A DNA stretch of 64,000 bases from Chloroflexi bacterium HGW-Chloroflexi-10 (GTDB lineage: Bacteria; Chloroflexota; Anaerolineae; Anaerolineales; Anaerolineaceae): positions 116,036 through 180,035 of the forward strand of contig PHBZ01000005.1 of the NCBI GenBank assembly GCA_002840755.1, written 5' to 3'. The notes beneath the pieces are model-generated. The model was given only the letters and a program-made list of their open reading frames with translations, was not told where the DNA came from and ran no database searches. Below are positions 38,010-47,308 of the stretch, piece after piece. Made by a program: the position numbers and the translations under genes. How positions within the stretch are numbered: the first letter of the stretch is position 1; the number at the start of each line of letters is the position of its first letter.

Positions 38010-38947
38010 GCGAAACTATTCAACCGCCGCATTTGTCGGTGCTTTATCGGGAAATCCTTGAGGCTTTGGCGCCGCACCCAAACGGCCGGTACATTGATGG
38101 GACCGTGGGCGCTGGAGGTCATGCCTGGGGAATTTTAGAGCAGTCTGCCCCAAACGGACAGCTCCTCGGATTAGACCTGGACCCCCAGGCGCTGGTCATT
38201 GCGAACCAGCGCCTTTCTGTATTTTCTGAAAGAGTTTTTCTTCACCTCGCTTCTTATAGTTCAATGACAGAACAGGCTGCTGAATTGCAATGGACGCAGG
38301 TGGATGGCATTGTTTTGGATCTGGGAGTTTCCTCCATGCAGCTGGACACTCCTGAACGTGGTTTCTCTTTTCGTCATGACGGCCCTCTCGATATGCGTTT
38401 TGGTGAAACAAACCCAAAATCAGCAGACATGATAATTAACCAATACAGCGAAGCCGAGATAGCGGAAATAATTTGGGTATATGGTGAAGATCGTTTGTCC
38501 CGTAAAATTGCCCAGGCTATCTGTCGTCAGCGTCCGTTACATAGCACACAGGAATTGGCCAGTCTGATTGAAAAAGTATACGGTAACAGACCCACCCATC
38601 CCCACCCCGCCACACGCACCTTCCAGGCTATTCGGATCGCCGTAAATGAAGAGCTCCAGACGATTGAACAATCAATCCCCAAAGCCATCAAACTGCTCGC
38701 TCCCTCTGGCAGACTGGCTGTAATATCCTTTCATTCATTGGAAGACCGAATTGTAAAACAGATATTCCGTAAAGAAAGCCGTGATTGCCTGTGTCCACCT
38801 GAACAACCCATGTGCACCTGCGGCCATAAAGCTACTATAAAGGAGATTAACCGAAAACCATTAGAAGCAACCCCAAACGAAATAGCGTATAATCCTCGGG
38901 CTCGCAGTGCGAAATTACGGATTGCTGAAAAAACAAATTTGGCATGA
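38006..38947 (+). CDS. rsmH: 16S rRNA (cytosine(1402)-N(4))-methyltransferase
   Basis: RsmH methylates N4 of C1402 in the 16S rRNA decoding centre. The 313 residues show the family signatures PPHLSVLYREILEAL, YIDGTVGAGGHAW, LGLDLDPQAL, VDGIVLDLGVSSMQLDTPERGFSF, RTFQAIRIAVNEEL and VISFHSLEDRIVKQIF. A 4-base ATGA overlap with mraZ suggests translational coupling, as is usual at this junction. Confidence 0.97.
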   Translation: MSETIQPPHLSVLYREILEALAPHPNGRYIDGTVGAGGHAWGILEQSAPNGQLLGLDLDPQALVIANQRLSVFSERVFLHLASYSSMTEQAAELQWTQVDGIVLDLGVSSMQLDTPERGFSFRHDGPLDMRFGETNPKSADMIINQYSEAEIAEIIWVYGEDRLSRKIAQAICRQRPLHSTQELASLIEKVYGNRPTHPHPATRTFQAIRIAVNEELQTIEQSIPKAIKLLAPSGRLAVISFHSLEDRIVKQIFRKESRDCLCPPEQPMCTCGHKATIKEINRKPLEATPNEIAYNPRARSAKLRIAEKTNLA

Positions 38948-38992
38948 GTGTTGCAAGCTAAATGGAATGAAACTTTTATTGGCAGGAATACT

Positions 38993-39457
38993 ATGAAGGA
39001 AAAACTCAAACAAGCCGCGCAACAAAAACCATGGCGAATCCAACTTCAATGGATTGGCCTTATTGTTGTGCTTGTGGTAATGGCTGTGTTAGCGGGAGTA
39101 ATGGAACTCAATATATTGACCCAATCAGCTGATGCCGGAGTCCAGATTCGTGTTTTGGAAGGTCGCCGCCAGGAATTGGAACGTGATATCACCGCAAACC
39201 GTACCCGGTTAGCACTGCTCACATCGGCCAGTGTCATGCAGGAACGCGCCAGAGATTTAGGATTTGTTCCCGCTACTCGCAATGATATCAAATACCTCTA
39301 TATGGATAACTACCTGGAGAGAGAACCACTGTCGGTTGCCATTCCGCCTGCCCCCAAAACGGATGAACAAACCATCCTTAAACCCGCATATACCCTTTCA
39401 GTGTGGGACTGGCTCTTTCAAGGTACGTTTACGCTATTAGATCAAGAGGGCAAATAA
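38993..39457 (+). CDS. ftsL: Cell division protein FtsL-like
   Basis: The 154-residue protein has a short cytoplasmic N-terminus, one membrane helix (WIGLIVVLVVMAVLAGVMEL) and a coiled-coil stretch rich in heptads (VLEGRRQELERDITANRTRLALL), then RARDLGFVPA. This is the FtsL/DivIC layout, and its place between rsmH and ftsI is the ftsL slot. Sequence similarity is low as always for FtsL, so the name rests mainly on position. I chose the ATG at 38993, since the GTG at 38948 lacks support. Confidence 0.75.
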   Translation: MKEKLKQAAQQKPWRIQLQWIGLIVVLVVMAVLAGVMELNILTQSADAGVQIRVLEGRRQELERDITANRTRLALLTSASVMQERARDLGFVPATRNDIKYLYMDNYLEREPLSVAIPPAPKTDEQTILKPAYTLSVWDWLFQGTFTLLDQEGK

Positions 39458-41254
39458 ATGAAAAAACCGATTCGCATCTATCTTTCCGGGGTTGCACTAA
39501 TCCTTTTTGCAGTTGCCATTTTCGTTAAGCTGGTATCCATTCAAACTAACCCAAAGTTTATTGAGGTTGGCAATCAAATTGGAACCCAATCCTCCACTAA
39601 AGAAAAAGAATTTTTACCTGTTCGTGGTTTAATTTACGACCGTTGGGGTAATTTATTGGCTGGGAATAGCGAAGTCTATGAAATCGGGGTTGAACTGAAC
39701 CAGGTAAGTGATAAGAACCGTGGCGACCTGATCACCTTCTTGTCCAGTGTTACTGGAAAAAGCCGTACCGAAATTGAAGAGCGCGTCAATATTGAATACA
39801 ACAATGATCCGGAAAAAGGCAAACCTGCTGTCTATTCAGTCGTTATGCAAAATGCCTCCCAGGAAATTATTGATGAAATCGACAGGGCTCAACAGGATAA
39901 CACAACGCTTGATGCAATAACCTGGACAAGTTCCTTAAAAAGAACCTATCCCGAAAAATCCTTGGGGGTAAATTTCTTAGGATATTATGCCGACGCAGGG
40001 TATTTTGGAGTTGAGGGTTACTACAACAACGTTTTGGCTTCTGCACCTTCGATGAGCATTATCACCTACAATCCATACGAAACGCTGGATCTTGCTGAGA
40101 TACCCCAAGGCGCCGGCATTATTCTCACCATCGATCGGGAGATTCAGGCACGCATGGAAGAAATTATGGATCGTGCAATCGCAAATAATGGTGCCGTATC
40201 CGGCACGGCCATCATTATGGATCCGGAGACCGGGGAAATTCTGGCGATGACTACCACGCCCCGTGGTGATCCAAATATGCCCGCTGGTCAATTTTTTAGC
40301 GAATACCCCATAGTCAACGAAAATGGAACCGATATAGGTACCCCCTTAAATCGGGCGATCATGCAAACCTACGAACCCGGTTCGGTATTTAAAGTCTTTA
40401 CCATGGCAGCCGCTTTAGATTCCGGGACCGTTACTCCCGATACCGAGTTTCTGGATACAGGATATATTGAAGTCGGTGGTTTGCCAGTCCGTAATTGGGA
40501 CTATGGCGCCTGGGGCTTGCAGAATATGACTGGCTGTATGCAGCATTCTCTGAACGTATGCATGGCATGGTTAGCCAAAGAAATGGGCGCCAATAATTTT
40601 TACAGTTATTTACAGGCGTTCAATCTGGATCGTAAAACCAATGTGGACATGGAAGGTGAAGCCATTTATCCTCTGCTTTCACCCAACAATCCAACCCCAT
40701 TCGGTTCCGGTGAAAATGCTCCTCGTTGGGTAGAAGCAAACATGGGCGCTCAATCCTTTGGGCAAGCGATAGCAGTAACTCCGATACGGATGATTACCTC
40801 CGTTGCTGCCTTAGCCAATGATGGCCGCATGATGGCGCCGCACATCTTAAAAGCAACAGTTCAGGATGGCCGCATTCGTTATTACACACCAAAAATTTTA
40901 GCCACACCGGTTAAACCAGAAACTGCCCACACACTTACTGAAATGCTGGCCGTTTCGTTGGAAGGAGAATCATCTACTGCATTGGTTGAGGGCTATCGCC
41001 TTGCAGGCAAAACCGGTACTGCTGAAATCCCAACTCAATTCGGCTACACATCCGATCTTACGAATGCATCTTTTGTTGGATGGGGTCCGGCAGATGATCC
41101 TAAGTTTATTGTTTATATCTGGTTGGAAAAACCAACCAGCGATATCTGGAGTTCTATTGTTGTTGCCCCTGTTTTCAGTGAAATTGTTGAAAACCTGGTG
41201 ATATTAATGGATATTCCTCCCGACACTATCCGAATGCAAATGGCAAATCAATAA
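39458..41254 (+). CDS. ftsI: Septal penicillin-binding protein 3 (transpeptidase)
   Basis: The 598-residue class B PBP has an N-terminal membrane helix (IYLSGVALILFAVAIFVKLV), the dimerisation domain (LPVRGLIYDRWGNLLA) and the transpeptidase domain. Active-site motifs are SxxK at S309-K312 (GSVFKVFTM), SxN at S364-N366 (QHSLNVC) and KTG at K518. A CTD tail is absent. The gene starts right after the ftsL stop. It should crosslink septal peptidoglycan with FtsW. Confidence 0.95.
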   Translation: MKKPIRIYLSGVALILFAVAIFVKLVSIQTNPKFIEVGNQIGTQSSTKEKEFLPVRGLIYDRWGNLLAGNSEVYEIGVELNQVSDKNRGDLITFLSSVTGKSRTEIEERVNIEYNNDPEKGKPAVYSVVMQNASQEIIDEIDRAQQDNTTLDAITWTSSLKRTYPEKSLGVNFLGYYADAGYFGVEGYYNNVLASAPSMSIITYNPYETLDLAEIPQGAGIILTIDREIQARMEEIMDRAIANNGAVSGTAIIMDPETGEILAMTTTPRGDPNMPAGQFFSEYPIVNENGTDIGTPLNRAIMQTYEPGSVFKVFTMAAALDSGTVTPDTEFLDTGYIEVGGLPVRNWDYGAWGLQNMTGCMQHSLNVCMAWLAKEMGANNFYSYLQAFNLDRKTNVDMEGEAIYPLLSPNNPTPFGSGENAPRWVEANMGAQSFGQAIAVTPIRMITSVAALANDGRMMAPHILKATVQDGRIRYYTPKILATPVKPETAHTLTEMLAVSLEGESSTALVEGYRLAGKTGTAEIPTQFGYTSDLTNASFVGWGPADDPKFIVYIWLEKPTSDIWSSIVVAPVFSEIVENLVILMDIPPDTIRMQMANQ

Positions 41255-41262
41255 AGGAACCT

Positions 41263-42675
41263 ATGCTGACACTGGCAGACATTTTTGAAGCACTTACCCA
41301 TACCAGGCCGCATGCCCCGCAGATTATTAGCGAGGCAGCGATTGATTCACGCCAGGTTATTCCTGCTTCCATGTTTGTTGCATTGGTGGGTGAAAATGTA
41401 GATGGACATCAATTCATTGGTGAAGCTTTCCGGCGCGGTGCTCAGGTAGCATTGGTAGAACGCGATCTTTCCACGGTCTTCCCCACAGTTAATCTGATGA
41501 CAGAAACATTGCCGGCCGAGCTGCCCCAATTGGATCAACCCTTTTGTCTGTTGGTTCCCGATTCGCTGAAAGCACTACAGGAAATCGCCCGTTTTTGGCG
41601 CAAAAAACTCAATATCCGCGTAATCGGAATTACCGGCTCTGTAGGAAAATCTACCACCAAAGAATTGGTTGCTGAAGTCCTCAGCCAGCGTTATCGCACG
41701 TTGAAAAATGTTGGCAATTTTAATAATGAGATTGGTCTGCCTCTGACGATATTGCGGCTTAGCAAAAATCATCAGCGCGCTGTTTTAGAAATGGGCTTTT
41801 TTGTCCCAGGCGAAATTCGGTTTTTATGCGAAATTGCCCAACCTTCTGTAGGGGTAGTCACGAATATTGGCGCAGTCCATGCAGAACGAGCTGGCTCACT
41901 CGAAGCCATAGCGCGTGGAAAAGCGGAATTAATTGAAAGCCTCCCCAAAAATGGTACTGCCATCCTGAACTATGACGATCCTTATATACGCCCAATGGCA
42001 GAAAAAACTCAGGCCAGAGTATTATTCTACGGTCTCGACCGAAATGCACATATCTGGGCAGATGATATTGAAGGCTTGGGGCTTCAAGGAATCCGTTTCC
42101 GATTACACTATCACCACGAAATTCTCCACATACGCGTGCCCTTAATCGGACGTCATTCAGTGCATACCGTTTTACGGGCAGCCGCTGTAGGTCTGGCGGA
42201 AGAGTTGAGTTGGGATCAGATCATCCACGGGTTACAGCAAGGTCATGCTCAATTACGCCTTGCCGCAGTCACAGCTCCTAATGGGGCTTTAATTCTGGAT
42301 GACACCTATAATGCATCTCCGGATTCTGTATTGGCAGCATTAAATCTATTAGATGAATTACCCGGTAATAAATGTGCTGTTTTGGGAGAGATGCTGGAGC
42401 TTGGCCCCTATGAAAACCAGGGACACGAGATGGTAGGGGTTCGCGTCGCACAGGTTGCTCAACGCCTGGTCGCAGTTGGTGAAAAAGCAAAAATCATTGC
42501 TGCCTCAGCTCGTAATGCCGGTCTGTCAGGTAAAGCCATTACATGGGTCGCCAATGTTCCTGAAGCAATAAAGACCTTAAACGGCACGCTGCATTCGGGT
42601 GATGTCGTTCTGGTAAAAGGTTCGCATGGATTGCACATGGAGCACATTGTAAATGCATTGGAGGCAGAAGAATGA
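41263..42675 (+). CDS. murF: UDP-N-acetylmuramoyl-tripeptide--D-alanyl-D-alanine ligase
   Basis: MurF adds D-Ala-D-Ala to the UDP-MurNAc-tripeptide with ATP. The 470 residues show the N-terminal SRQVIPASMFVALVGENVDGH, the P-loop GITGSVGKSTTK (122-133), NVGNFNNEIGLPLTIL, LEMGFFVPGEI and DDTYNASPDSVLAAL. FNNEIGLP separates MurF from MurE. AAAGGAAC precedes the ATG. It follows ftsI directly; the usual murE between them is missing. It overlaps mraY by 4 bases. Confidence 0.95.
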   Translation: MLTLADIFEALTHTRPHAPQIISEAAIDSRQVIPASMFVALVGENVDGHQFIGEAFRRGAQVALVERDLSTVFPTVNLMTETLPAELPQLDQPFCLLVPDSLKALQEIARFWRKKLNIRVIGITGSVGKSTTKELVAEVLSQRYRTLKNVGNFNNEIGLPLTILRLSKNHQRAVLEMGFFVPGEIRFLCEIAQPSVGVVTNIGAVHAERAGSLEAIARGKAELIESLPKNGTAILNYDDPYIRPMAEKTQARVLFYGLDRNAHIWADDIEGLGLQGIRFRLHYHHEILHIRVPLIGRHSVHTVLRAAAVGLAEELSWDQIIHGLQQGHAQLRLAAVTAPNGALILDDTYNASPDSVLAALNLLDELPGNKCAVLGEMLELGPYENQGHEMVGVRVAQVAQRLVAVGEKAKIIAASARNAGLSGKAITWVANVPEAIKTLNGTLHSGDVVLVKGSHGLHMEHIVNALEAEE

Positions 42676-43664
42676 ACGAAACACCCATTGCACTGGCACT
42701 CAGTGGTATTTCCTTTATGATGGCTGTAATTTGGGGACAACCCTTATTGCGCGTCTTAAAATATTTTAAAATTGGCAAAATTATTCGCGTTGAAGGCCCG
42801 GATTCTCACATCAGCAAGATGGGCACCCCTACCATGGGTGGTGTTATGGTGTTCGCTCCAGTGGTCTTACTCACCATTCTGCTCAATGCAGCCTCTCTCC
42901 TGGGTTTAAATGTCCTTGGGCGTTCCGTGTTATTGCCTCTCGGAACCATGTTGGTTTTCGGTATGCTGGGCATGATCGATGACTGGGAAGGTATCCGCGG
43001 ATCAAGACGTGGTTTAGGCATGCGTGCCCGGACAAAGTTCATTCTCCAGGTCATCATCGCGGTATTCATCAGCTTAGTTTTGAAATATGTCTTGGATGTT
43101 CCCGAAATGTACTGGCCGGGTGTGAAGGCTGAGATTCCTCTTGGTATTTTCTACATACCGATCGCCGTATTCACAATCGTTGGCTTTTCCAACGCCGTTA
43201 ATTTTACCGATGGGTTAGATGGGTTGGCAGGTTTAATCTCAGTTACGGCGTTTGTGGCATTTGGTGGTATCGCCTTATTGCAGGGGCAAATCTTTGTGGC
43301 TCGTTTTTGCTTCACATTGGTCGGCGCGTTGTTCGGTTTTTTGTGGTTTAACGTCCACCCGGCACAATTATTTATGGGTGACACCGGCTCTCTGGCGCTT
43401 GGTTCTACGTTAGGTGTGGTCGCATTGATGACCGGCCAATGGCTCTTACTACCATTAATCGCCGTGATTCCTCTGAGTGAGACCTTGAGTGTAATCCTTC
43501 AAGTTTCCTACTTCAAACTCACCAAAGGCCGTCGTTTATTCAAAATGGCGCCGCTCCACCACCACTTCGAATTGAGTGGCTGGAGTGAAACCCAGGTTGT
43601 CCAACGCTTTTGGTTAATCAGCCTGGTGACATCTATGTTAGGGGTTGCTTTAGCTTTGGTATGA
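42672..43664 (+). CDS. mraY: Phospho-N-acetylmuramoyl-pentapeptide-transferase
   Basis: MraY transfers phospho-MurNAc-pentapeptide to undecaprenyl phosphate, forming lipid I at the membrane. The 330-residue protein has about ten membrane helices, with the signatures ISKMGTPTMGGVMVFAP, GMIDDWEGIRGSRRGLGMR (DDxxG-type Mg site), NAVNFTDGLDGLAG and MGDTGSLALGS, and HHHFELSGWSE near the end. The start overlaps murF and the end overlaps murD by 4 bases each. Confidence 0.96.
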   Translation: MNETPIALALSGISFMMAVIWGQPLLRVLKYFKIGKIIRVEGPDSHISKMGTPTMGGVMVFAPVVLLTILLNAASLLGLNVLGRSVLLPLGTMLVFGMLGMIDDWEGIRGSRRGLGMRARTKFILQVIIAVFISLVLKYVLDVPEMYWPGVKAEIPLGIFYIPIAVFTIVGFSNAVNFTDGLDGLAGLISVTAFVAFGGIALLQGQIFVARFCFTLVGALFGFLWFNVHPAQLFMGDTGSLALGSTLGVVALMTGQWLLLPLIAVIPLSETLSVILQVSYFKLTKGRRLFKMAPLHHHFELSGWSETQVVQRFWLISLVTSMLGVALALV

Positions 43665-45043
43665 ACGATATCTGGAAGAATCGCAACGTTTTAATCATCG
43701 GTGCAGCCCGGCAGGGTCTGGCCCTGGCACGCTATCTGGCTTCGCAGGGTGCAATGATCACATTGAATGACAACCGTTCAGCCGAACAGCTCAGCACAGT
43801 GATCAATCAAATGGCCGAATATCCAATTCAATGGGCTTTGGGTGGTCATCCGCTGGAATTGCTCGACCATGCAGAATTGGTCTGTCTTTCCGGAGGCGTC
43901 GCTTTGGATTTACCCATCGTAGAAGAAGCTTTTCAACGGGGCATAAAAATCACAAACGATTCTCAGATATTTATGGAAACCGTACCATGTCCGGTCATTG
44001 GCATTACCGGTTCTTCCGGTAAAACCACCACCACCTCTTTGGTAGGAATAATGGCTCAATTATCCGCACAAAACGACCAAAAAGCATGGGTAGGCGGTAA
44101 TATCGGAACACCGTTGATCGATCAAGTACATCATATTCGCGAGAAAGACCTGGTAGTACTGGAATTATCCAGTTTTCAATTGGAATTGATGAGTATATCA
44201 CCAGCCATTGCTGCAGTAACAAACATCACACCCAATCACCTTGACCGTCATAAGACTTTACAGTCATATACTGCAGCCAAAGCCCGCATTGTTGCTTATC
44301 AAAAACAGGAAAATCAAACCATTCTCAATCGGGACGATCCGGGCAGTTGGGCGTTACGCCTGGTTGTTAACGGGCGTCTTAGTAGTTTTGGTTTTTCACC
44401 GTTAAAAACGGGAGAAGAAGGCACAGTCTGCGTTGAAAATAAAATCAACCTGGTACAAAACAAAGTAACCCAAACAATCTGTACCAGAAATGAAATCCCC
44501 TTGCGTGGCGATCACAATGTGATGAACGTTTTAGCTGCTTGCGCTATTGGTGCTGCCGCAGGTTTCTCTATTGAAACCATGCGCCAGGCTATTTTAGAAT
44601 TTCAAGGTGTTCCACACCGATTGGAATGGATCCGCGAGGTTAATGGAGCGCAATGGTATAACGATTCCATTGCTACCGCTCCGGAAAGAACCATAGCAGC
44701 TATTCAATCTTTTGAAGAACCCATTGTTTTATTATTGGGCGGTAAAGACAAAGATCTTCCCTGGGAGCGGCTGGCACAATTGGTGCATCAAAAAGTAGAT
44801 CACGTAGTCATTTTTGGTGCAGCCGCTGAAAAAATCATGAATGCTCTCGGCCCTGTTCGCCTTTCCAGCCGTCCTTATTCGGTTACACAGTGTTCAAATT
44901 TACAGCAAGCAGTAGATGCAGCCAATACCATTGCACAGACAGGTGATGTAGTCCTGCTATCACCCGGTGGAACCAGTTATGACGAGTTCAAAGATTTTGA
45001 AGAAAGAGGAGAAAAATTTCGATTATGGGTACAACAACTTTAA
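43661..45043 (+). CDS. murD: UDP-N-acetylmuramoylalanine--D-glutamate ligase
   Basis: MurD adds D-Glu to UDP-MurNAc-L-Ala. The 460 residues have NVLIIGAARQGLALARYLASQGA, the P-loop GITGSSGKTTTTSL, GGNIGTPLI, LSSFQLELM, ITPNHLDRH, and HRLEWIREVNGAQWYNDSIATAPE. The ATG at 43661 overlaps the mraY stop (ATGA); a longer frame inside mraY is not used. It overlaps ftsW by 19 bases. Confidence 0.96.
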   Translation: MNDIWKNRNVLIIGAARQGLALARYLASQGAMITLNDNRSAEQLSTVINQMAEYPIQWALGGHPLELLDHAELVCLSGGVALDLPIVEEAFQRGIKITNDSQIFMETVPCPVIGITGSSGKTTTTSLVGIMAQLSAQNDQKAWVGGNIGTPLIDQVHHIREKDLVVLELSSFQLELMSISPAIAAVTNITPNHLDRHKTLQSYTAAKARIVAYQKQENQTILNRDDPGSWALRLVVNGRLSSFGFSPLKTGEEGTVCVENKINLVQNKVTQTICTRNEIPLRGDHNVMNVLAACAIGAAAGFSIETMRQAILEFQGVPHRLEWIREVNGAQWYNDSIATAPERTIAAIQSFEEPIVLLLGGKDKDLPWERLAQLVHQKVDHVVIFGAAAEKIMNALGPVRLSSRPYSVTQCSNLQQAVDAANTIAQTGDVVLLSPGGTSYDEFKDFEERGEKFRLWVQQL

Positions 45044-46272
45044 ACTCAAATTCTCACACCGTGCAGCGGCCAGCGATTAAATTGTTTGCAGGTCTGGATA
45101 TCTGGTTAATCGTCATTGGATTAATCCTGGTTGTATACGGGCTCGTCGTCTTATATTCTGCCAGCATGCCGGTAGCGTTCTATGCGGAAGAACCAACCAC
45201 TCCCATGTACTATGCAGCCCGCCAGGCTCAATGGGCTGCCTTAGGTATCGCCGCTGCCTTTATTGTCTCCCTGATTAATTACCCCGGGCTCAAAAAGCTG
45301 GTTTTACCGGCTTTATTCCTGATCTGGGGTGCCCTCATTCTGGTCATCATCATTGGTTCATCTCGACATGGTTCCGTGCGCCATTTCCTGAATGGTAGTA
45401 TTCAACCTTCGGAAATTCTGAAAGTAATTTATATCCTTTACCTGGCATTTTGGTTAAAAAGCAAACAGGAAGATTTAAAACGAATCACCATTTGGATACT
45501 CCCGGCTGGTGTTATTCTGGGATTTACCTGTTTTCTTTTATTCCTGGAACCTGATTTAAGCGCAATGATTACCATTGGCCTGATCAGTTTTGTCTTGTAT
45601 TTCCTCGCGGATGTCGATTGGAAACAAATTATCTTTATTTTTGTAGTGGCCGTTTTATCGGTAATCCTGTTAATTCAATTTTCTGATACCGGTCTCGACC
45701 GCTGGGAAAAATATCGCTCTGGGGTGGAAGCACCGGAAAATTCCATCAATCAGGTAAAACGCGCCATCGAATCCATTGTGGATGGTGGTTTTTTTGGTGT
45801 GGGTATCGGTCAGGGAGTCGTAAAATTCACTGGCCTGGAAGTCGGTCAATCCGATACGATTTTTACCGTTATTGCGGAAGAGTTAGGCTTGCTGGGATGT
45901 TTTGTCACCATCGGCCTATTCCTGCTCTTGCTCTGGCGCGGATTAAAAATCGCTCTGGCTTCAGAGGATATGACCGGACGTCTGATAGCAGCGGGAATGA
46001 GTATATGGATTGTAATGGAAGCCTTTATCAATATTGCCGGTCTCTTTAATATGATGCCCGTCGGTGGAAATACACTTCCATTTTTCAGCCTGGGTGGGTC
46101 CAGTCTGGTTTCGGTTTTGGTTGGTATTGGATTTATCCTGAATGTTGCCCGAAATAACCAAAAACAAAAGAGTTCAGAAAGGAATACCTATAGTGCGGTT
46201 GTTGATATGCGCTGGCGGGACCGGCGGCGGAGTATATCCGGCGCTCGTCGTCCTACAACAGCTCGAAGATAA
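45025..46272 (+). CDS. ftsW: Peptidoglycan glycosyltransferase FtsW
   Basis: FtsW polymerises lipid II at the septum as partner of FtsI. The 415-residue SEDS protein has about ten membrane helices and family motifs SSRHGSVRHFLNG, SEILKVIYILYLA, FLEPDLSAMITI, VGQSDTIFTVIAEELGLLG and MPVGGNTLPFFSLGGSS. The C-terminal tail after residue about 380 is extremely arginine-rich (RWRDRRRSISGARRPTTARR) and lies in the 80-bp overlap with murG. The start overlaps the end of murD. Confidence 0.95.
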   Translation: MGTTTLNSNSHTVQRPAIKLFAGLDIWLIVIGLILVVYGLVVLYSASMPVAFYAEEPTTPMYYAARQAQWAALGIAAAFIVSLINYPGLKKLVLPALFLIWGALILVIIIGSSRHGSVRHFLNGSIQPSEILKVIYILYLAFWLKSKQEDLKRITIWILPAGVILGFTCFLLFLEPDLSAMITIGLISFVLYFLADVDWKQIIFIFVVAVLSVILLIQFSDTGLDRWEKYRSGVEAPENSINQVKRAIESIVDGGFFGVGIGQGVVKFTGLEVGQSDTIFTVIAEELGLLGCFVTIGLFLLLLWRGLKIALASEDMTGRLIAAGMSIWIVMEAFINIAGLFNMMPVGGNTLPFFSLGGSSLVSVLVGIGFILNVARNNQKQKSSERNTYSAVVDMRWRDRRRSISGARRPTTARR

Positions 46273-47308
46273 ACTCGATTCGGTCTTATGGGTTGGTGGT
46301 TCAGGCGGTATGGAAAAAGATCTTGTTGAACGTCAGAACATCCCATTTATCGAAATCCCGGCAGCAGGAGTGCACGGGGTTGGTTTGCGTTCTTTGCCTT
46401 CCAACCTGCTCAAACTTGCCCAGGGTGTCTTTACTTCACAGCGTATTATAAAAGACTTTCAACCCGATGGTATTCTGTATACTGGCGGCTATGTCGCTGC
46501 ACCAATGGCATTAGCCGCTCGAAAAATCCCTTCTCTTTTATATGTTCCGGATATTGAGCCGGGTATGGCCCTTAATTTTCTCTCCAGGTTTGCAAAGATT
46601 ATCGCTCTGACCACTGAGGCATCACGCAAATACTTCGTCAATCGTAAGGCTCAAAAGACGGTAACCGGTTACCCCATAAGACAGGATCTGAATCATTGGG
46701 ATAAAAACCAGGCCTATAAGTTCTTCAATTTACAGGCAAATCTACCGGTTTTATTGGTTACTGGTGGCAGTAAAGGTGCCCGTTCCATTAATAAAGCACT
46801 CATTTCCATCCTGCCTCAACTGTTACCAATGGCTCAGGTAATCCACATCACCGGAAAACTGGATTGGGACGAAGTACACAGCTTCCAGCAAAATTTACCG
46901 GCCGGTCAGTTGAGTAATTATCATATCTATCCGTACTTACACGAAGAAATGGGCGCAGCCTTTACAGCCGCTGACCTTGTGATCTCCCGCAGCGGTGCTT
47001 CCACCCTGGGAGAATACCCGCTCTTCGGTTTACCCGCCATATTAGTGCCATATCCTTATGCCTGGCGCTATCAAAAAGTGAATGCGCAATACCTGGCTGA
47101 CCATCACGCGGCAATTCTTGTTCGTGATGAGGATTTAAAAATGGAATTGCTTCCAGTAATTTCTAATTTACTTATGCAGCCGGATCAATTGCAAACAATG
47201 AGTCACAATATGCGTGCACTTCACCAGGCTTCCGCCGCTGAAGATATTGCTTCACTCGTAATGACACTGGCACAGACTACCCCACAGAAAGGGGAAAGAC
47301 CAGCATGA
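46193..47308 (+). CDS. murG: UDP-N-acetylglucosamine--lipid I transferase MurG
   Basis: MurG adds GlcNAc to lipid I, giving lipid II. The 371 residues start MRLLICAGGTGGGVYPALVV from a GTG at 46193, with AAAGGAA upstream; the loop GGTGGG is the UDP-GlcNAc/phosphate site. LLYVPDIEPGMA, TGYPIRQDLN, LVTGGSKGARSIN and RSGASTLGEYPLFGLPAILVPYPYAWRYQKVNA are further signatures. It overlaps ftsW by 80 bases in another frame, which is unusually long for this cluster. It overlaps the next gene by 4 bases. Confidence 0.95.
   Translation: MRLLICAGGTGGGVYPALVVLQQLEDKLDSVLWVGGSGGMEKDLVERQNIPFIEIPAAGVHGVGLRSLPSNLLKLAQGVFTSQRIIKDFQPDGILYTGGYVAAPMALAARKIPSLLYVPDIEPGMALNFLSRFAKIIALTTEASRKYFVNRKAQKTVTGYPIRQDLNHWDKNQAYKFFNLQANLPVLLVTGGSKGARSINKALISILPQLLPMAQVIHITGKLDWDEVHSFQQNLPAGQLSNYHIYPYLHEEMGAAFTAADLVISRSGASTLGEYPLFGLPAILVPYPYAWRYQKVNAQYLADHHAAILVRDEDLKMELLPVISNLLMQPDQLQTMSHNMRALHQASAAEDIASLVMTLAQTTPQKGERPA

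Noticed and set aside
41263..42675. The possibility that this gene is murE and murF is missing
   Set aside because: NFNNEIGLP and the short D-Ala-D-Ala-type C-terminal features are those of MurF, not MurE, so the missing gene is murE.
46142..46192. An earlier ATG start for murG at 46142
   Set aside because: The added residues lie deep inside the ftsW frame and precede the family start (MRLLICAGGTGGG). The GTG at 46193 has a good ribosome site.
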